Positions 45,175-64,000 of a stretch of DNA of 64,000 nt are shown here, in pieces (position 1 is the first letter of the stretch; the number at the start of each line of letters is the position of its first letter). The notes below the pieces were generated by a model, which was not told the DNA's origin, did not search any database, and worked only from the letters and a program-made list of their open reading frames with translations. Origin of the DNA: Romanomermis culicivorax. Its lineage: Eukaryota; Nematoda; Enoplea; Mermithida; Mermithidae. A program made the position numbers and the translations under genes. The stretch covers positions 620,001 through 684,000 of the forward strand of contig CAWUHX010000012.1 in assembly GCA_963922205.1 (NCBI GenBank), in the 5' to 3' direction.

Positions 45175-45406
45175 AGGGTCATTTATACTTGCCTTCTCCG
45201 GCGAAACGGAACAGAATGCAATCGACACAACGTAACCGAACGAAAGGGAAATTTTCATCCGTTCGGTTCGGTTGAAGGTTACCGTCGGTCATATTCTAGA
45301 AAATTGCAGTTATCCTTTGCGATCGAAAGTTGATTTTCAGGCTGAACGTTTCAAGCTGTTGGCGATCGGTTCCGTTCCGTCGAAAAAGGCAAGTATAAAT
45401 GACCCT
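45175..45406. mobile_element. Small MITE with TAA target
   Basis: Perfect 19-bp inverted ends AGGGTCATTTATACTTGCC, flanked by TAA at 45172-45174 and 45407-45409. The inside has further inverted CGAAACGGAAC/GTTCCGTTCCG. The 3-bp target and end structure resemble the Harbinger-like MITE at 42180. Confidence 0.82.
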
Positions 45407-45567
45407 TAAGACTCATAATAATTCTGGAAAATTTTCCGCGCAGAAACAACCGTATTCGATAAAGAATGCAACATTATTTCACACTATAATTAAAAACAAG
45501 TCCAACTTCGTCATTTCAAGTGTAGTGTAAACCAGAGAAAAATCACATGAGTAAAACTATGAAAGTA

Positions 45568-45573
45568 TTTATT
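45568..45573 (-). terminator. Polyadenylation signal of AMBRA1
   Basis: AATAAA on the minus strand, about 120 bases after the AMBRA1 stop codon. Confidence 0.5.
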
Positions 45574-45693
45574 TTTGACAAGTCCTGCAATGATATCAAT
45601 CAATAGCAAAAGCTAGCTGTTCAAATTCCTTCACACTAAAATTTACATATTGATTCCACTCATGAAAAGAATTATTTCTTCACTGGTATCACT

Positions 45694-60973
<15,280 letters not shown>

Positions 60974-61936
60974 GACGGATATTCGTATATTTCTCTCACA
61001 TACAAATCAAAAAGTATGATTCAACGTTAATCTTCAATGATAAATTCAGATCATCTCATTTTTTCGAAGTGCGCAACATATTTCTCTCACGATGTAGACT
61101 ATTCGTAACCCTATCCAAATTCTAAAAACGAGATCTTAAATTAAAATCACTGTTTTTTCACCAAATCGTGCCTTTCGGGTGAAAAATTCTGGAAAGGAAA
61201 CTAAATTCATTTACGGAAAAAATGCTGGTAGTTCGGCATAGAAAAGATGCATTTCGGTGCACTAAGTTCAAATCTCAAAATCTTTCGGCTCCAAGCCGGT
61301 TATGACTTTAATAAAAAGACTTTGATAATTCGAACCCAACTGATGGAATAATGTTTGTAAAAAATTGATTTTTCAGCTTTCGAGAATGTCAAAACCGGAA
61401 CAAAAAATTTCTTCGCACTAAAAACATTAGGCTGTTTCTAGGACTCTCTACTTGAGATAAAAGACATTAACCGTCGATTTCTTCTGTAATTCGGGAACAC
61501 CAAGCTTTTAGATATTTGGCTCAAAAATTATTCCACTATTCTTGGTAAAATTGAACTTTAAACTCGATAATCTTCATTTTTTCTTGATTTTGATGAATTA
61601 TTATCGGCTCTAAAGATATCAGATTAGAATGTTTGAATAAGATTCAAAAACACTTAAATAATGCGTCTATATGAGCATTTTTAGGAGAAAAACGATTTGG
61701 GGGAAATGGGGAAGGAGATTTTGGCCCCTTTCCTCATTTGGAGAAGAGATCGGCCCAGAAGTCCCCCACGGTCAGATTTTTCAGGTAGGGGTAAAGTTTG
61801 CGGGAGTAGTGCAGCTAAAGGTCTACTAAACGCGTCATTTTATCTCAAAATTAGGCAGCTAGTGATCAATTTTTAGGACTTTAGGCAGGGGTAATACCCC
61901 CTCATACCCCTCCCTATGGGGTAGTATGGATCGGCC
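60974..61936. other. Region upstream of AMBRA1
   Basis: The first few hundred bases are the presumed promoter; no TATA box is obvious. 61195-61310 resembles 30240-30350 (GAAAAGATGC..TTTCGGTG, then AAATCTCAAAAT..CGG). No gene is seen. Confidence 0.45.
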
Positions 61937-63344
61937 CAGTGTTTTTTAGGCCAATCTTGGAAATTCTATATGTCTCCTAAAAATTTAGCGGCACAAGCCA
62001 AATTGACTTGTAAAAATTAGAGCCCAACAACCCTCTTGATAAAGTTAAGAGTTTTTCCTGTCCGGAGATGCATGTTTATGCGTTATAAAAAAATAATGAG
62101 AATTTTCCGGCGCTTGGCGCCGGATTTCAAATCATTCATAATACTTGATATCATTTCTGTTTCGCGGTTAGAAAATGTCGGCCTAGATTATACTTATAGC
62201 TTCTAAACATGGGCATGTTATGAATGAATGCTTGACGTTGTACTATTGTTTTTTCATGTATTTGACAAAAATCAAGATTTTTATCGATCATTTTCACAAA
62301 ATCGTTCTGCGGCCCATCAGAATGGGAAAATGGCATAGGTTCTTGCTGTCTGAAGAAGAGATTCAAGTTCCTTGTTGTTTGCTTAATCTTCGATCATCGG
62401 TAGTTGCAGAAGAATGTGCTAAAAAATGAATTTTTCGACGTTTTAGAGTCCTCGAAATCAAAATTTTTCGGCGCTATCAGAACAACAAGTTACTTTAGCC
62501 AGCCTTCTGATTGCTCTTCCAAAACTCAGGAAATTCAGTTTAAAAAGTCTGCAACAGACGCGAAGTGAATGAAATACAAGGGAAGTAATTTTTAACCATT
62601 TTTCTGATGAAACTAAGTGTAAACAAATCTGTGCAACAGTATTTTTTCGTACTCAGTCCATTTGTACTGGTATAAACGACCCCTCAAAAAGCATTTGTAC
62701 TCAAAAATTTGCGAAAATTTTCTGAAAAAAACTGTTCATTGTAATAAAATGCAACAAACATAATGTGAAATATGAATATGTTGGCCATTTCCACGAGACA
62801 CAAAAGAAGGCTACGAATGCACACACATAAAACAGTAGATCATGAGGCACACAACATGCACTAGTAAAATACTCCATAAAAAGCTTTTATTGTTATGCCG
62901 TTAGCGGCTAGTTTGTCGTTATCGATGCGGAATTTTCGTTTGTACTGGTACAAACGAAGCCAAAATTTTCGTTTGTACCCTGGACCGTTTCGTTTGTAAA
63001 GTACAAAAAAACTCTGCTGTGCAACCAAATTTTTCCCCAAGTTGCACATTGCAACCTTGCTTGTGCAAAAAACTCTGATGATTGATTTGAATATTGACTG
63101 ATCTAATATGTAAGCCTTATTCTGTGTGTGATTGAGAATTTGTTCAAAATGATTGGTCTGTTATGTAGGCTGCTACTATGTTTTTGAAGAGTGCTCTTGA
63201 ACAAATTTGTGGAAAAAACATTGTCTTTTCACTACCACATTTATGTACAAACTTTTTTGTTTTGGCCTGTTGAAATTCGGATTGGCCTGTAAAATGTTGA
63301 CCCTAGGAGCCAATTGGCTTGTCGAGAAAAAGTGAAAAAACCTG
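61937..63344. mobile_element. Second copy of the hAT-like element, inverted
   Basis: It starts CAGTGTTTTTTAGGCCAATC and ends AAAAAACCTG. Flanks GATCGGCC (61929-61936) and AATCGACC (63345-63352) match at 6 of 8 positions, as expected of an older 8-bp duplication with two G/A changes. The body aligns with 38845-40699 in reverse orientation (for example the GGAGATGCAT, CGGCGCTTGGCGCCG and GGAGCCAATTGGC blocks). Confidence 0.75.
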
Positions 63345-64000
63345 AATCGACCGAAAAAAAAACAGTGAATAGAAATAGTTTGAAACATGTAAAATGCATT
63401 GCTTTTGCCTTTTGCGCGAAAATAAATAAAAACCATATATACTAAAGCTTCCTTGAAGGAAAAGCCGTCGAATGCTTTCAGAATTTGCATTTATTGGTTG
63501 GTTGATAAAACCCGCAAAATCGATAAAAATTTCACAATTTTATTCCGCACGGACCTTTTCTTCAATTGACAAAAGAGGTCAATATTTTCCATCAACTTTT
63601 CCTAGTAATTTTTTTGACCAAGTATGTCCACAGGTTCCTTATTTGGGTTTTCGGGTCTATTTGAACATTCTGTTGATTAATGAGTCAATAATTTACCAAA
63701 AACTTGAAGCGAAAACTGTAATTTTTGAGTTGTGAGTAATCAATGATGAGAACACATCAGAATGATCATATACAGATTACCTAAAGCAGAATAAGCCAAT
63801 CATTCTCTAACATTTTTGTGATCTAAGAGGAGGATATGGATTTTTTTATTTCTATAGTCTAGAGCGCTGATTATTGCGCTTACATAGGTTAACAGAAACG
63901 CATACTATAGTAGTTGGGGGACATGGGATTGTGGGAGAACCCTCACCCTCAAAAACTCTAGCCGTATAGACAGTTGTCGACGACCTTCCACCCGATGTCA
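63345..64000. other. No recognisable content
   Basis: AT-rich. An 87-codon plus-strand frame at 63472-63735 has no recognisable features. No gene is supported. Confidence 0.4.

Larger units (their letters stand above)
44122..45693. other. Spacer between AMBRA1 and SAAL1
   Basis: 1.57 kb holding the AMBRA1 3' end, one MITE and the presumed SAAL1 promoter. Short ORFs here have no support. No TATA box stands out. Confidence 0.5.

Overview
The window is eukaryotic nuclear DNA from an invertebrate animal. Both host genes have short introns with GT..AG borders, the DNA is AT-rich, and the left half is packed with LTR retrotransposons and cut-and-paste elements. The phylum cannot be fixed from this sequence; an arthropod or other ecdysozoan is my guess only.

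Left end (1-6.7 kb): a possible last exon of an unidentified plus-strand gene, then two related DNA elements with long inverted arms. The first is a 1 kb foldback copy. The second carries a broken minus-strand gene for a C2H2 zinc-finger protein of a family known from many invertebrates and built around a DNAGCYH-like motif.

Transposon nest (6.7-29.6 kb): LTR element 1 sits in the right arm of that DNA element. Its gag is split by a 1.8 kb inverted-repeat element with an exact 9-bp target duplication and an 18-bp minisatellite. Downstream of gag is one long ORF that joins an envelope-like glycoprotein to an aspartic protease, an order opposite to the usual gag-pro-pol-env. LTR element 2 enters that protease, and its gag is cut by element 3. 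Element 3 is a 13.9 kb Ty3/gypsy-type element on the minus strand (15695-29640). It has two LTRs, a primer-binding site and an intact 2179-codon gag-pol ORF. Between pol and the 3' LTR it has two more same-strand ORFs: a 912-residue protein starting with a DEDDy 3'-5' exonuclease domain with all catalytic residues present, and a lysine-rich to RGG-rich, probably nucleic-acid-binding protein. This element is the most unusual system in the window.

Middle (29.6-37.5 kb): a hAT transposase 3' fragment, then gene-poor repeats, including a GATC-rich array of about 110-bp units.

Right half (37.5-61 kb): two host genes on the minus strand. AMBRA1 (autophagy and cyclin-D scaffold, 23 exons at 60973-45694, about 1410 residues) is followed 1.6 kb downstream by SAAL1 (9 exons at 44121-37568, about 377 residues). 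I joined the exons by hand from splice sites and reading phase; AMBRA1 closes in frame through all 23 exons. Their introns and spacer hold small DNA transposons with target duplications (hAT, PIF/Harbinger-like) and a tRNA-like sequence. Two copies of one hAT-like element lie in opposite orientation, one inside SAAL1 and one upstream of AMBRA1.
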